Assembly: GCA_905220665.1 (NCBI GenBank)
Contig: CAJNAR010000170.1
Location: forward strand, 248,001 to 312,000
DNA: 64,000 bases
Origin: Albugo candida
Taxonomy: Eukaryota; Oomycota; Peronosporomycetes; Albuginales; Albuginaceae
Direction of reading: 5' to 3'
A model generated the notes under the pieces. It was not told the origin of the DNA. It was given only the letters and a program-made list of their open reading frames with translations, and made no database searches. Position numbers and translations under genes: made by a program. Position 1 is the first letter of the stretch. Each line of letters starts with the position of its first letter. Of this stretch, positions 21,320 through 32,186 are shown piece after piece.

Positions 21320-23786
21320 CTAGTCATTGACATGTATACTCTCTCGGATTTCGTTTACACTTGGTGTGTAATCGTCGGAGCTGAGTGAACTCACTTCAAA
21401 ATGGCTATCAATCTCCTCAACGCTTCGTTCTAGTGGTGAGACATCTATACTCAAACGCATTTAACAAAACTGATCCTCAGTCACAAAAAAACTTACATGC
21501 ATCACGATCGGACGAGCTTGCTGAGGATCGATCGTACTCGTTTGAAGCAGCAACTGACACACTATCCAAATCGAAATCTTGTACCGTCAGATCCTCCAAT
21601 GTATCGGGTGGGAGTGATCGCACTCTTCGAGACTGAAGACGACTTCGTCGTGCTGGAGTTACTCTTGCTGGAGAAATCTCATCGTTTTCCAAAATCGTCA
21701 ACGAAGCAGGCTGATAATAAGCCAATGGAATATCAGGCTGTAAGGACATTCCCCTCGTCAGCATTTGCTCTTTTACATCATACGAGCCAACAGCTCTGAG
21801 CGGCGTTTGTGACACTCCTGGGCCACTTGTATGAGGTCTCGAGAACTGCGATGAGAAATCACCAGCCATCCATGATTTTCGCCTCTCATCCACTTTCCAT
21901 CGCTGTCTCATTTTTGAAAATGGTGATGTCTGGGACGTTTGTAGACTATCAAACATTTCGGAAAATGTTATTTCTGAACCATGAGCCAGAGGAAGATTGT
22001 CTTTCCAGTCGACACGGAGGGGTCTTCGAGCGCGCCATAACGCCGTCTGTTTGATCGCGGCGGAGAGAGAGTGCATCAGTCTCGCGCTACTCGTAGCTTC
22101 AGGAGCTTTTGTCGCAAACTCTTCAATCTCATCGTATAAAGGCCGTTGTGCAGGATCGATCAAGTTTAATAAATCCTTATTGCTAGTCGTTGCCGCACTC
22201 GCCAAGCTCCCAACTACTGTTGCTTGTTCAGCATCCTCGTTATCCTCATCTTCTCCATCATTCTCATCATCTTCGTCACCCGCATCTGCTCCATCTGAGC
22301 CAGAAGTATCCGCAGAGCCAGTTTGTTGAATTGCACTGGTTTCCTCTGTATTCTTCCTCACACGCTGTTTCACTGACAAGCATTTGGTGGTAGGTTCTAC
22401 AGCGTCTACTTCTTCGTCACTACTCGAGAATTCACTCCCGGCCGCATCAGCCGTCCCGAATGCATCTAGAGTTTGTTCGGCCAATAATCGCCGCAATAGC
22501 AACCTTTTCGATACTTTTTGCTTGATCAGAGGACGCATAGCTTTTCGCACGTCCTTACTCGACCATGCTTTCTTGATCGCGCTTTCATGCTCGCGAGACA
22601 GTAACACCATTTTGTTTGTCTCCGGGTCGAACAATCGTTCTCCACGATACATTGGACGTAGAACACGTACCAAAGTCGAATGAATCGCAGCAAGACTTCG
22701 ATCCACATTGGTATTATCGACTTTTGGTATCAGATACTGATCAGCATTCTTGCACAAATGACGCTGGATAATCCGAATATTATCAAAATACTTGATGTAC
22801 TTGTTTTCTTGAGGATCAACCGTCATGTGACGAGCTCGAACTGCAAATCTTTCGCGGTGTTTGACTTCATTGCTGATATATACGACAAACGGAATACAGG
22901 TTGGATGTTTTTGTACTAATTCGATCAGTTGATCCGTGTTCAAATGCACTCCTTCAACGACCAGCGATTGGTTCCTCTTTTCGAAATTAGTCAAAACCTG
23001 GTCGAGTTTTTCCAAGACCAATTGACTTTGGAGCTTATATCCTCGTAAAATCTTGCGTTTGTGGAGTCGAGCTGCTGACAAGGTCGATCCAGCAGCCTCA
23101 CTCAGTCCCATTGTACTGAGTTCTTGGATCGTTTCCGGAGGTAAAGCGTCACCTGCTTGATAAGTTGAAACGAACGCGCAAGGGTTTTTTTCTTTACAAG
23201 TAACTGAGCGAAGTACATGACGAATAGAATCAGTTGGTAATACGGTAGTGAGTCGAAGTCGCGCAGCCAAGAGGGAAGCCAGTGTTGATTTTCCGGTTCC
23301 AGAGGTACCACCTAACAGCACTATAAATGCTTGTTTCCGATGAGTGACTTCTTTTGCGATCTCAAAATCCAGTAAATCATGCGGTTTTGTATAGTTCAAG
23401 CGTGCGAGTGTACTGTAAATGCATTGATGAAGGTAGTTCCAAGGAAGATTATGTTCTACGGTTTCTCCGGGCTCCTGTGCGTCCGAATGCACCGTCTTGT
23501 CGGTACATCTACTCACATCCACACAGGAAAGTCCCTCCTTGTTTCCTGATGCTGATTGGACTGGATTGTGAGGATTTGCGTTTTGATGCTTTTGTGTATA
23601 CTGTTTGAATACACCAAAAGCTTCTTTTGTGACAATTACAGCGTCTTTCTGACGACATCCCATCAACATCAATGTCTCTTGGAGTCTATAACGTGTAAAC
23701 ATCTCTTTACGCTCTCCTTTCATAGCAACGACCAGTAGATCCATTGGATCACTTCCATTTGCTTCGGCTTCGACTTCATCCATCAA
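21320..23786 (-). CDS. P-loop protein related to 2-phosphoglycerate kinase (LPA1-like)
   Basis: Two exons, 23786-21497 and 21444-21320, are joined by a 52-nt intron and encode 804 residues. The first 110 residues form an N-terminal domain preceding LPWNYLHQCIYSTL. The P-loop GGTSGTGKSTLASLLA is near residue 165, followed by PTDSIRHVLRS and VEGVHLNTDQL. This is the layout of archaeal 2-phosphoglycerate kinase and plant LPA1-like proteins connected to phytic acid metabolism. The C-terminal third is acidic, Ser-rich and low in complexity, hence likely disordered. The last 41 residues come from a small exon easily missed. Substrate is not established in eukaryotes. Confidence 0.85.
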
Positions 23787-24171
23787 AGCAGTGCACGTAA
23801 ACTAAGGAAACTAAATTTCTCAATTTGATCTAGATATTATTCTAAAAGGACAGTACTCAACAAGTTTTGGACTGTAAGAAGTGAACTTGACCAAAACAGA
23901 GCACCGTGAATCTTCTCTTGCAGTCCTCACCAAATGACGGTGAGGGATTATTATTATCGTACCGATATGTACCGGGGATAGTACCCCGTTGTCGGTAGTA
24001 TAAGGTAGTTCAAAAATAGAATTTCTGTTTATAGGTACATATTGTTCCTTTGAAGCAACTTTGGAGAGACATTCTTTCCACTTTTGAGTCCAAAGAGCAA
24101 CTTCACGGTGGAGAGAAAGAGAAAGAGAAAGAAAGAATTGCCCTAAGCAACGTACTCATCAACTATCTTCA
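23787..24171. promoter_or_regulatory. Divergent promoter region with GA-rich tract
   Basis: The 385-bp gap lies between two genes transcribed apart. It contains a purine run of repeated GAAA/GAGAAA units at about 24111-24137, just before the plus-strand start. At 23974-23990 there is a short CGGGG-ATAGTA-CCCCG inverted repeat. Regulatory meaning is speculative. Confidence 0.4.
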
Positions 24172-26130
24172 ATGAGTGCGGACAGTACTCCCGATCTCTC
24201 CGAGTGCTCGGACGCAATCAAACTTGCAAGATCTTCGCGATGGGATGCGCTTTGCGATTTAGTAGAAGCAAAACCTGAAAGCGCGCAGCACGTCGATTCG
24301 TACGGAATGCTGCCGCTGCACTGGGCTTGTACAGAACCGCATTCATTCCAAGAAGGCATTTTAATGACACTTTTGAAAGCGTACCCTCACGGTGCAAAAC
24401 ATAAAAATACAGCGGGAATGGTACCTTTACAAATAGCAATCAAAGCACAGGCAAATATTGAGTGGTTACAAGCTTTGTTAGCGTCATACCCCCAAGCAGT
24501 GCTAAAAAAGGTTCCTTCAGGGGAAAACGCGGTGCAACTCGCACGGAAGTGTCATTTGGAAGGACGTTCTATCAAGCTATTGGAAGAAATGTATCTCCAT
24601 GTTTGCGAGATGGAAGGTATTGACACCAATCAACATCAAACAGATGCCTTCCGAACACGTGTCGGAGGGGAAGACGCGGAGTGGAGTAACGAGAGAAAGC
24701 CTAAAGTAATTTCTATCGCTTCAATGAGTGACGTTCGAGCTATCAATCCACACAGTTTATCTGAAAGTGCTTATCAGTCGAGAAGTGGAGACTCAAAAGT
24801 GTATGGTGGAGTGACTGGAAACCACAGTGATGTTGGGATACACACGGACAAAGGGAACGGATTTGCGAATTCTCTGTATGGATACCCACAAGGCTATAAG
24901 AGTCAAAGCGGACTTGCAACGCGAGCCATTGTATCCCTACCACCGCGATGGACAAATTCACCGAACTGTCAGATTTGTACGCAAAAATTTGGTCCTTTCA
25001 AAAAGCGACATCACTGTCGGAATTGCGGGCAATCCATTTGCAGTGATCACTCTGCGCGTGAAAAAATGCGCTTGCCTCATTATGGACTATACGATCGTCA
25101 TCGAGTGTGTATCGTTTGTCATGACACGTTACGCGATATAAGTAGGCAAAGTTTGCAGCCAAGAAGGTCCAGACTAGTGTCAGCAGGTTCGGTAGGTGCT
25201 GTCTTGGGCATCCCACCTCGTCGTTCAGATGAGATTACCCGAGAATCTAGTCAGTATTATCATCAATTAAGGCTTGAACGACACGTATCAGCACCTGCAG
25301 TCTCTAACGCAAATCAACCAAGTGACAATGAGAATATACACCGCCAAGTGGAAGATTTACAGAAACAAGTTACAAAGCTGATGAGAGAAAAAGAGTTGGC
25401 TGAATCACAACTTCGCATTCAGACTGGATTACTGTTGGAAGCTGAGCGTCTTACAAACTCATCGCGTGCTAGTTCAAATGGAGTGAAACGATCGAGTGGA
25501 ACTAGTCAAGAAGGACAACTATACAATGACCAAAGCAGTCTTATGAGCGCACACACTAACACTGAAGAATGCAGCCGGTCAAATCTTGCAGAGGATTTTA
25601 ACAAACACGGGTCCGCGGATGAGAGAGCGCCATCCACAGTGATCTCAGAGCCTGTGAGCAGTCCTCGTCCAGGTGCCTCCGATTCAGAAGATCAAGAAAT
25701 AAGCAACATCAACAATGTTGACGAGGATGGTGCCGTACACGATAGTAGCTGCAGCATTGATAAAAGCGAAGATGATACATTGCTCGATGATGAGGACGAA
25801 GAGGACTCGTCGTCGCCAGAAGTTCAAGTCTTAGTGAGCCTGGGTCAATCTTTGTTGGACAAGGGAAGTGCGAATGCAGCCGTCCAAGCATTCAGTCGAG
25901 CAGTAGAGCTTTGTGCTAGTGATGCGGCGCTTTACAACTCCCTTGGCAAAGCACAATACGCTGACAATGACATTGACGAAGCAATCAAATCTATTACGAA
26001 ATCTATCGAATTGGAAGTCTCAGCAACCAATCTGACTCTACTCGGGAAAATCTATTTCGAAAAAGGAGATCACGAGAAAGCCATTGAAGCGTACCAAAAA
26101 TCATTGGCTATACAGCAACCGAGCGAATAA
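24172..26130 (+). CDS. Ankyrin-repeat, FYVE zinc finger and TPR protein
   Basis: An intronless 652-residue protein. Residues about 10-130 hold ankyrin-like helices (SYGMLPLHWACTE, NTAGMVPLQIAIKA). A FYVE domain is at about 260-322: it opens with CQIC, has the phosphoinositide-binding core KKRHHCRNCG, and closes with CIVC. All eight zinc-ligand positions are filled. A short coiled coil (near 385-425) and an acidic linker follow. The last 100 residues form TPR repeats (AVQAFSRAVELC, AIKSITKSIELE, AIEAYQKSLAIQ). FYVE domains bind PI3P on endosomes, so a scaffold role at endosomal membranes is inferred. This mixture is characteristic of oomycete proteomes, which are rich in FYVE combinations. Confidence 0.9.
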   Translation: MSADSTPDLSECSDAIKLARSSRWDALCDLVEAKPESAQHVDSYGMLPLHWACTEPHSFQEGILMTLLKAYPHGAKHKNTAGMVPLQIAIKAQANIEWLQALLASYPQAVLKKVPSGENAVQLARKCHLEGRSIKLLEEMYLHVCEMEGIDTNQHQTDAFRTRVGGEDAEWSNERKPKVISIASMSDVRAINPHSLSESAYQSRSGDSKVYGGVTGNHSDVGIHTDKGNGFANSLYGYPQGYKSQSGLATRAIVSLPPRWTNSPNCQICTQKFGPFKKRHHCRNCGQSICSDHSAREKMRLPHYGLYDRHRVCIVCHDTLRDISRQSLQPRRSRLVSAGSVGAVLGIPPRRSDEITRESSQYYHQLRLERHVSAPAVSNANQPSDNENIHRQVEDLQKQVTKLMREKELAESQLRIQTGLLLEAERLTNSSRASSNGVKRSSGTSQEGQLYNDQSSLMSAHTNTEECSRSNLAEDFNKHGSADERAPSTVISEPVSSPRPGASDSEDQEISNINNVDEDGAVHDSSCSIDKSEDDTLLDDEDEEDSSSPEVQVLVSLGQSLLDKGSANAAVQAFSRAVELCASDAALYNSLGKAQYADNDIDEAIKSITKSIELEVSATNLTLLGKIYFEKGDHEKAIEAYQKSLAIQQPSE

Positions 26131-26285
26131 GCTTGCACGTACAAGATATCTCTATCGTTTACTACATATATATTTTATCCTCATGCCTCTTTCGCGTTTA
26201 TATGTGTCGCTGAGTTACTTTCATCAGCTATGTGGTTTCTCACACGTTGCACGAGAGATTTATTGATAATACTGGTATTCGTGTA

Positions 26286-27451
26286 ATGCTTAAAGTACTG
26301 CGCTTCAAAGCGTTAGGAGTGCACGTAAAGTCCTTTCCTTTTGAGAGTTACTGTTCCACCGCAAATCTTCATGTCTCTCGTCTTCAATGTCGACAAAGAG
26401 ATACGATTAGTGATAATCACACGTTTTTCCACCATTTTCACTATTTGGAACCCTCAAAAAATAACGAGTGGAAAATAGTTCTAAAGGATCATCTTGAGGT
26501 AACATATATGCTTGTGAGTGGAGGACGACTTAAATTTTCTCTTTAGAGTCTGACGGTTCCTCCGACTTGGGAATTTGAATTAAAACGTCTTGAGCATCGT
26601 ATTGGAATCACGTTTCAAGATCAGTTACACCTGCAATGCGCTTGTATCCATTTCGGATACTTTTCCGATGAAAAGCTCATATCTTCCGTACCAGCTCATC
26701 GTCTCTCAAATCGCAGTTTGGAGTTTCTCGGCGATTCAATTCTGAATTTTGTTGTTGCGTCGTACCTTTTCCAGCGAAATCCCATGTACTCCGAAGGTAA
26801 ATTAACCATGACACGATCTTGCCTCGTGAACAATGAGGTTTTGGCAAAGATTTGCGTCGAAAACCTTAAATTACATCGATGTCTGCTGGTGGCAACTGAG
26901 TACGAGAAGTATATAGATATGGGAGACATTGATGAACACGATACCGCGATATGTAACACAGCTCGAATCAAAGGAATGCGAACGATCAAAGCTGGTGCCG
27001 TTGAAGCGCTTATAGCAGCAATTTATGTGGATCAAGGTCTTGAAAAAGCGATAGCTTTTGTCAATGAGCAAGTGATTCCGAGCGCTTGCGAGTATGGCAG
27101 GAAAACACCGGAAAATCCAGTGCGAGAATTACAAGAGCTGCTACAAAAGTATGGAAAGGGCCATCCCGTGTACAGGTATGCCTGAAAACCGCTCCATTAA
27201 CTCCTTTTGTCACGTCACGCGTCTATCTGCGTAGGCGGCTTCCTGCGCCAGACAACAGTGAGACTCTTGTTGTCGAGCTTCGAGTAGAAGGAAGGGTAAG
27301 ACCTGCACGCTCACATCTTGATGATTGCTCGGCTGATGTGAAATTTACTGTATGATAGTTGCTCACGTCGATGTCAGGGCGCTCGTATCGTGAAGCTCGA
27401 TTAGAAGCTGCAAAGAAAGGTCTCGAAATTTACCATCGGGAATTACAATAG
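26286..27451 (+). CDS. RNase III-fold protein with dsRNA-binding domain (possible mitochondrial ribosomal mL44-like)
   Basis: Four exons (26286-26498, 26547-27175, 27235-27295, 27359-27451) give 331 residues. The RNase III signature RSLEFLGDSILNF is near residue 143. The second conserved block reads AGAVEALIAAIYVDQG, where active enzymes usually have Asp four residues before the EALI Glu; here the three residues before it are Gly-Ala-Val, so one metal ligand appears lost. The C-terminus from NPVRELQELLQKYG to SGRSYREARLEAAKKGL is a dsRNA-binding domain. The last join requires an acceptor at 27358 that restores LRVEGRLLTSMSGRSY. A structural role, as in mitochondrial ribosomal proteins with a dead RNase III fold, is plausible. 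It converges on the CHZ gene with 51 bp between stops. Confidence 0.85.
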
Positions 27452-27502
27452 ATAGTGCAAGAATGGCTTCATAAAGAACGCAAATGCGGTGGACCAAACT
27501 CA

Positions 27503-28146
27503 TCAGAATTCTGCTTCGTCACTTCCATCCTCTTCCTCACTCTCATCTTCTTCCATGATATTTGACATTGACTTTGGCGTAAAGTCATCCATAGGTTTCG
27601 ATAACGCCGCAGCTGCAGCTCGTCGTTGTGTACGAGGAATGATATTGGACGTGTCCAGACCTACGTAATCGTCTTGATTCAGCTTTACTTCAGGATCTGA
27701 TTCTTCATCCTCATTTTCGTGTTGACTCATTTTCCGCTTCTTCGCCTGAGGGAAAAAACAGAGTAAGAAGACAATTTTGATGATACTTTTTGGCAATCGT
27801 ACTTTGGGACCTGGGTTCTCGCCTTTAGCTTCATAATCATCGTCGTCTTCTTCATCGTCGACTTCATTCGTCCCTTCGACTAGCTCATCCTCATCTTCAT
27901 CCTCGGCATCTTCCTCAACTTCGTCCTCTTCCTCATGATCATCCTCATCTTCATCGGAGGTCTTATTCGTATTAAGCGCCTTCCGACTGTCTGTAGGTTC
28001 GCTTTCCTTTACTTCTTTTCCTGAATGCTTCTTTTCCGCAATGTCAGTTTTGCTGTATAAATTGCGACGTATCAAATCAAACGAATATTATGCGAAAGCA
28101 GTGATGATTCCAACCTTTTTTCTGTCTTTGCTGCGGGTCTACCCAT
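27503..28146 (-). CDS. CHZ-domain histone chaperone (HIRIP3/Chz1-like)
   Basis: Three exons (28146-28115, 28052-27803, 27745-27503) give 174 residues. The middle is almost purely Asp/Glu. After a KKRK nuclear-type signal comes the CHZ core VGLDTSNIIPRTQRRA, close to the LDTSNII.xGRR motif by which Chz1 grips H2A.Z-H2B dimers. A second acidic tail ends the protein. The first exon (MGRPAAKTEK) is separated by a 62-nt intron and is easily overlooked; the longest open frame would wrongly start inside that intron. It probably delivers or stores histones in the nucleus. Confidence 0.82.
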
Positions 28147-28492
28147 TATATTTGTAGCTTTACGGACACTATCAATACACTCTCGGCCGACGCTAACTGC
28201 TATTGATTGACTGGAACTAACGGCCACGTTTCAATTAAGTCACCTCACGTAAATTAAATTAGCGACCTGTGAAATTCTATAAACCGTCGGAAACGCGATG
28301 GAAAGAGCGAAGAAGTGCGCAAAATGGGAGAAATAATATTATATTTCTCTCTTTTTCATTCTCTCGTGCCCTTTGGAATCACATGTCGCATTCCTTGCAT
28401 GCAAAACAAGCACATTTGACTCAAAAAAATAAACCATTGGGAAATCTATAGAGCAAGTCGCTTGGTTCACCATGCAGGAAAATGTTTTTCAT
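28147..28492. other. Gene-free stretch
   Basis: The 346 bp between the CHZ gene start and the eL37 stop hold no recognisable feature. They should contain the CHZ promoter and the eL37 terminator. Confidence 0.45.
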
Positions 28493-28903
28493 TTAGTTTG
28501 TCGCGGATTTCTTCGACACCGCGACAGTGCCTTCACGAAATCCATGCTTGAATCTGCGAGAAACTGTTTTCAAGTATCTCATGCGGCCAGTGCCTTGCGT
28601 ACGACGTCGAAGCGCTTTCTCACTCCAGTTGTCTACAAAACGAATGCAATTCGCAGCACATTTAAAATACAAGTGCGTTGCGATAGAGATAGAATAGACT
28701 TACATCTGCGCATTTTAGCAGCCGGATATCCACAAGACGCGCAGGTGCTTTTCTGGATGTGGTAAGAGCTCTTTCCACATCGTCGGCATTGTGTGTGAGT
28801 CTTATTGTGACGCTTTCCGAAACTTGTCGTACCTTTCGTCTAAAGCAAATACAAAAGGATGAGGTCTCAATGTAGAGTAGAATGCAACTGTGTGCGATAC
28901 CAT
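28493..28903 (-). CDS. RPL37: 60S ribosomal protein eL37
   Basis: Three exons (28903-28901, 28839-28704, 28632-28493) encode 92 residues, the usual length. Exon 1 is just the ATG, followed at once by a 61-nt intron. Exon 2 begins [17 protein letters not shown] and contains the zinc finger [12 protein letters not shown]...CASCG with its four cysteines. Exon 3 opens with [12 protein letters not shown] and includes [19 protein letters not shown]. The protein binds rRNA at the base of the large subunit. A plus-strand open frame over the same place is a shadow. Confidence 0.93.
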
Positions 28904-29153
28904 TTTGTGTTATCAATTAGTCGAAAGCAACGGGCAAAATACTTTCAAGGATTTACTTCCAGGCACGCCGATTTCCAGCCAACCAAAAACACAGCGAAAA
29001 GAAGATAGTACAGAGACCGTTTCTTTACAAGACCCTACGTAGTGACATCTATCGTATTATTTCCATTATAGCTATCTCATTGTATTATACTATGTCTCCA
29101 CTGACGAATCCGTTCCACTCGAAAGCTTCGTGCATTTACATCTTACAACATAT

Positions 29154-30783
29154 TTATGGAATACTGGCACGTTCGTGACGTTTCTCCATGCATTGCTTCA
29201 TATAAGGTTCACTCTGCATCTTTATGACAAATGAGAAGAATTCATAAATTACGTTTGTGAGCGTACCTCCAATAAGCGTGAAACTGTTCTATCAAAAGCG
29301 AAAATCTCATCAATATGCTCCTTTGACTCATGTGCTTCAATAGAAAGCAAATTTTCTGGGGGAGCCTCTGCGAGACAATGAAGCTATTCGGAACAGACAT
29401 CACACACATTCACTAATAGTGCAGGAGGACGTACCTCCACTCCATTGTCATACATGCAGTCCACAAAGGTAATAAACCTACGTAGCTATCGCAAAATGTT
29501 ATATAACGCGGACAATCGGAAACATCGAGCAAGTTCACCGAATTCAGCCTGGATAAATCAAGCAGTATAATATCTTCAAAAAACACAATGGGGAATGTTT
29601 TGGCAATAAGAAGATAATCGGAGGCTCCGTGGGGTTTCTCGCAAAATTCGCGGAAGGAGATTTTGCACACCCCGGCACAGCATATCGCTTCAGCGATATG
29701 TATACTACGATTGTGCATCTGTAGCGTCGTCGATTCTATTTTCTGATTCTTTGCGAGTTGCTGGAATGTTGCCTGAAAACTAGCCTTGTTGTCGTGCGTG
29801 AGAGGATACATGTAAAGATCTTGTTCCTTTCGATGACTTTTGATCAATCGATGATCTGTGGTGGACTCGGCCAATGAGAGAACATGACATTTATCCTGCA
29901 GAAGATCTATGAACGGGAGAAACAACTCGCGTTGTAACCCATTTTTGTAAAGTTCGCGAGGAGGTCGGTTAGAGGTAGCAATCATAATGCACCCACGCAC
30001 TAACAACCGGGAAAATAGACGTTGGATCATTAGCGCATCTGCTACATCAGTGACCTGGAACTCATCAAAGCACAAGATCCACGTATCACTAAGAATCTCA
30101 TCAGCGATACACGTAATGCCATCTTTCTGCTTTCCCTCTTGCTGTCTCAGTTGATGCATTCTGTCATGCAGTCCGAGCATAAACTTATGAAAATGAACAC
30201 GACGTTTTTGAGGAATTGAGATACATTCAAGAAAAAGATCCATCATAAACGTTTTCCCGCACCCGACACCTCCATAAAGGTATAATCCTCTGGGCGCTTC
30301 AATTTTTTGGAAGGCAGATATCTCTTTCCCTTGTGCGCTATTTCCGTCTTTCGTGCTTCTGATACGTGACCAAAGAGAATGCAAACTTAGCGAGAACGCT
30401 GAATCATTTACAGGTAGCTTTTGGGGCCCTCTGTATGAGTTGATGGCACGCAATAGATCATCGAAATACTCGATCATTTGCGCTTGAATAGGATCGTACG
30501 CAATCAATTTCTTATGTGCCATATACTCGTACTTTTCACGAAATATATCTGGGTGTTTGAGCTGGGATACCGAGAATGGATGCTGACAGCACCGAGAAGG
30601 GCTCGAGTGATACAGAGCGCATTGCAAAAGCGCCACAGATCGACTCGAATTAAAGCGGCGAAGCAAGGTCATTTGTCCTGGAATATGATTGAACATAAAT
30701 AATAATCTCGCCTTTTGATTCGTCAAAAAGGATGGCAATGCGAAAGTTGCAAAGCTATAAAAAAATGGATTATCTAAGAGCAT
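29154..30783 (-). CDS. AFG1: AFG1-family mitochondrial AAA ATPase (LACE1-like)
   Basis: Four exons (30783-29539, 29485-29435, 29383-29267, 29213-29154) give up to 490 residues. Walker A is GGVGCGKTFMMDLF, Walker B is ILCFDEFQVTDVADA, and TSNRPP follows, the standard AFG1 order. The small downstream exons restore LRRFITFVDCMYDNGVE and IDEIFAFDRTVSRLLE, which are conserved near the end of this family. AFG1 helps clear faulty mitochondrially made proteins. The true start may be Met 30 or Met 38 (TLLRRFNSSRS, an import-like sequence). The ZIP gene's stop lies only 18 bp before the longest possible start, which favours a downstream Met. Confidence 0.9.
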
Positions 30784-30801
30784 TCGCGATAATTTCTAAA
30801 A

Positions 30802-31964
30802 TCATAAATTTCCACTCAGTGCAATTTGAATGGTGAGGAACGTTATGAATGCCATTGCTGTTGCTGTTGCGGTCGACTTGAAAGACTTTGTGTCCTCCAA
30901 TGATTCAGGAATCAACTCTTCCAGAGCAACCAAGGCCATCGCACCACCAGCAAAGCCGAGTCCAGCAGGCAAAATCGGCAAAAACTACAGTCAACAGGTA
31001 AGTAAGAGCATTTTTTACGAGAAGAGCAACTCACAGTCTCGACAAATGCGTATGACGGAACGGCAAATATTGGCTGAGGGATACTCGAAATAATCGCCCA
31101 AAGCATTGCAAAGAACGGACTCATACCCCGTGGAACTAGTGCAAGACTGATTGCAATGCCTTCTGGGATGTTGTGTATCGCCATTGTCATTGTCACAACA
31201 TGACCTCGGTGAAAACCTCCTTCTCCTCCAAATGAGACCCCAACTCCAACCTACGCAAAATCGATTAGAAATTGATATATCGAGAACATTTGAATGATAA
31301 TGTAAAGCATTACCCCCTCCGATATCGAATGAAGTGTCATAACAGCCATGATTAATAAAGCCTTTTGAGCATTTAAACCCTCTAACCCACAAACTTTTAC
31401 GTCATCGTGGTCTTTTAGAAACAGTTTTGTGAAGCGGATGAATATTACTCCCAATAAAATTCCAAGAAATAGTCGATATCCCAGTGAGACTTGATATTCG
31501 GAAGTTTGAGGGATATACAAGGCTTCGTAAAACAAACAACCTGTCGCAGCGAGCATCATCCCTGCAGCCAATGCATTGCAAATACCAAGCCAGTATTTGT
31601 CAACATCCTGAATCCAGAAAAATGGGATGGCGCCAATCCCGGTCGTTATTGCCGTGATCCAACCACACCACCACACATAATAAGCACTCTTTCCAGCATC
31701 CCTTGCCGGTATACTATACAACGTGATGGATATGAAAATTGTTGCTAGCGCATAAGCGACATACTGCGCACGCAGAGAAGCGGAAGGCTTCGGGGGTGTA
31801 TCTCGGTCATTCGACTCCAAAAATTGATCTGTCTCTCCCTCAAATTCCCCAGGACTCAAATTAGTTGCAAAAAGCTCACTTTCATCCTCCAGCACCATTA
31901 CTGTGTCTGATAGCTTTCGATGTTTTTCTCGTACTACAGGCAGCTGAAGGGACTTGTATTCCAT
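30802..31964 (-). CDS. ZIP-family zinc/iron transporter
   Basis: Three exons (31964-31314, 31250-31035, 30984-30802) give 349 residues. After an acidic cytosolic N-terminus of about 65 residues come eight likely membrane helices. The metal path is visible in helices 4 and 5: LHSISEGVGVGVSFGG, rebuilt across the first intron, and HNIPEGIAISLA. The last exon supplies GFAGGAMALVALEELIPES, the seventh-helix hallmark. It would import Zn or a related ion into the cytosol. Organelle or plasma-membrane location cannot be read from the sequence. Confidence 0.9.
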
Positions 31965-32186
31965 TTGCGTTGCGTTTATTTTTTATATCACGTTTGGATT
32001 GAGATGTTACGATAAAATGCAAAATGCACAATCAAGCGGGGAGAAAGAGCTCAGAATCGATTGACAGGTCTGAACATGTGTCAGTGCGGGTAGAATACAG
32101 TTCGACCACGCACCTTGTTTCATGTACACTGTAATACCTCATTTAATGTACAAATAGTGTAAATCTTTTATTCTGTTATCGCACAA
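31965..32186. promoter_or_regulatory. Divergent promoter region (ZIP / lumazine-synthase-like gene)
   Basis: Two genes diverge across just 222 bp, so their promoters share this space. No specific motif was identified. Confidence 0.4.

Noticed and set aside
22190..22393. His/Leu-rich plus-strand frame
   Set aside because: It is the antisense shadow of the acidic Ser/Asp stretch of the 2-phosphoglycerate-kinase-like gene.
24111..24137. GA-rich tract as a regulatory element
   Set aside because: A simple purine run before a start codon; no evidence beyond composition.
28472..28765. 97-residue plus-strand frame
   Set aside because: It is antisense to eL37, whose zinc finger and splice sites are unmistakable.
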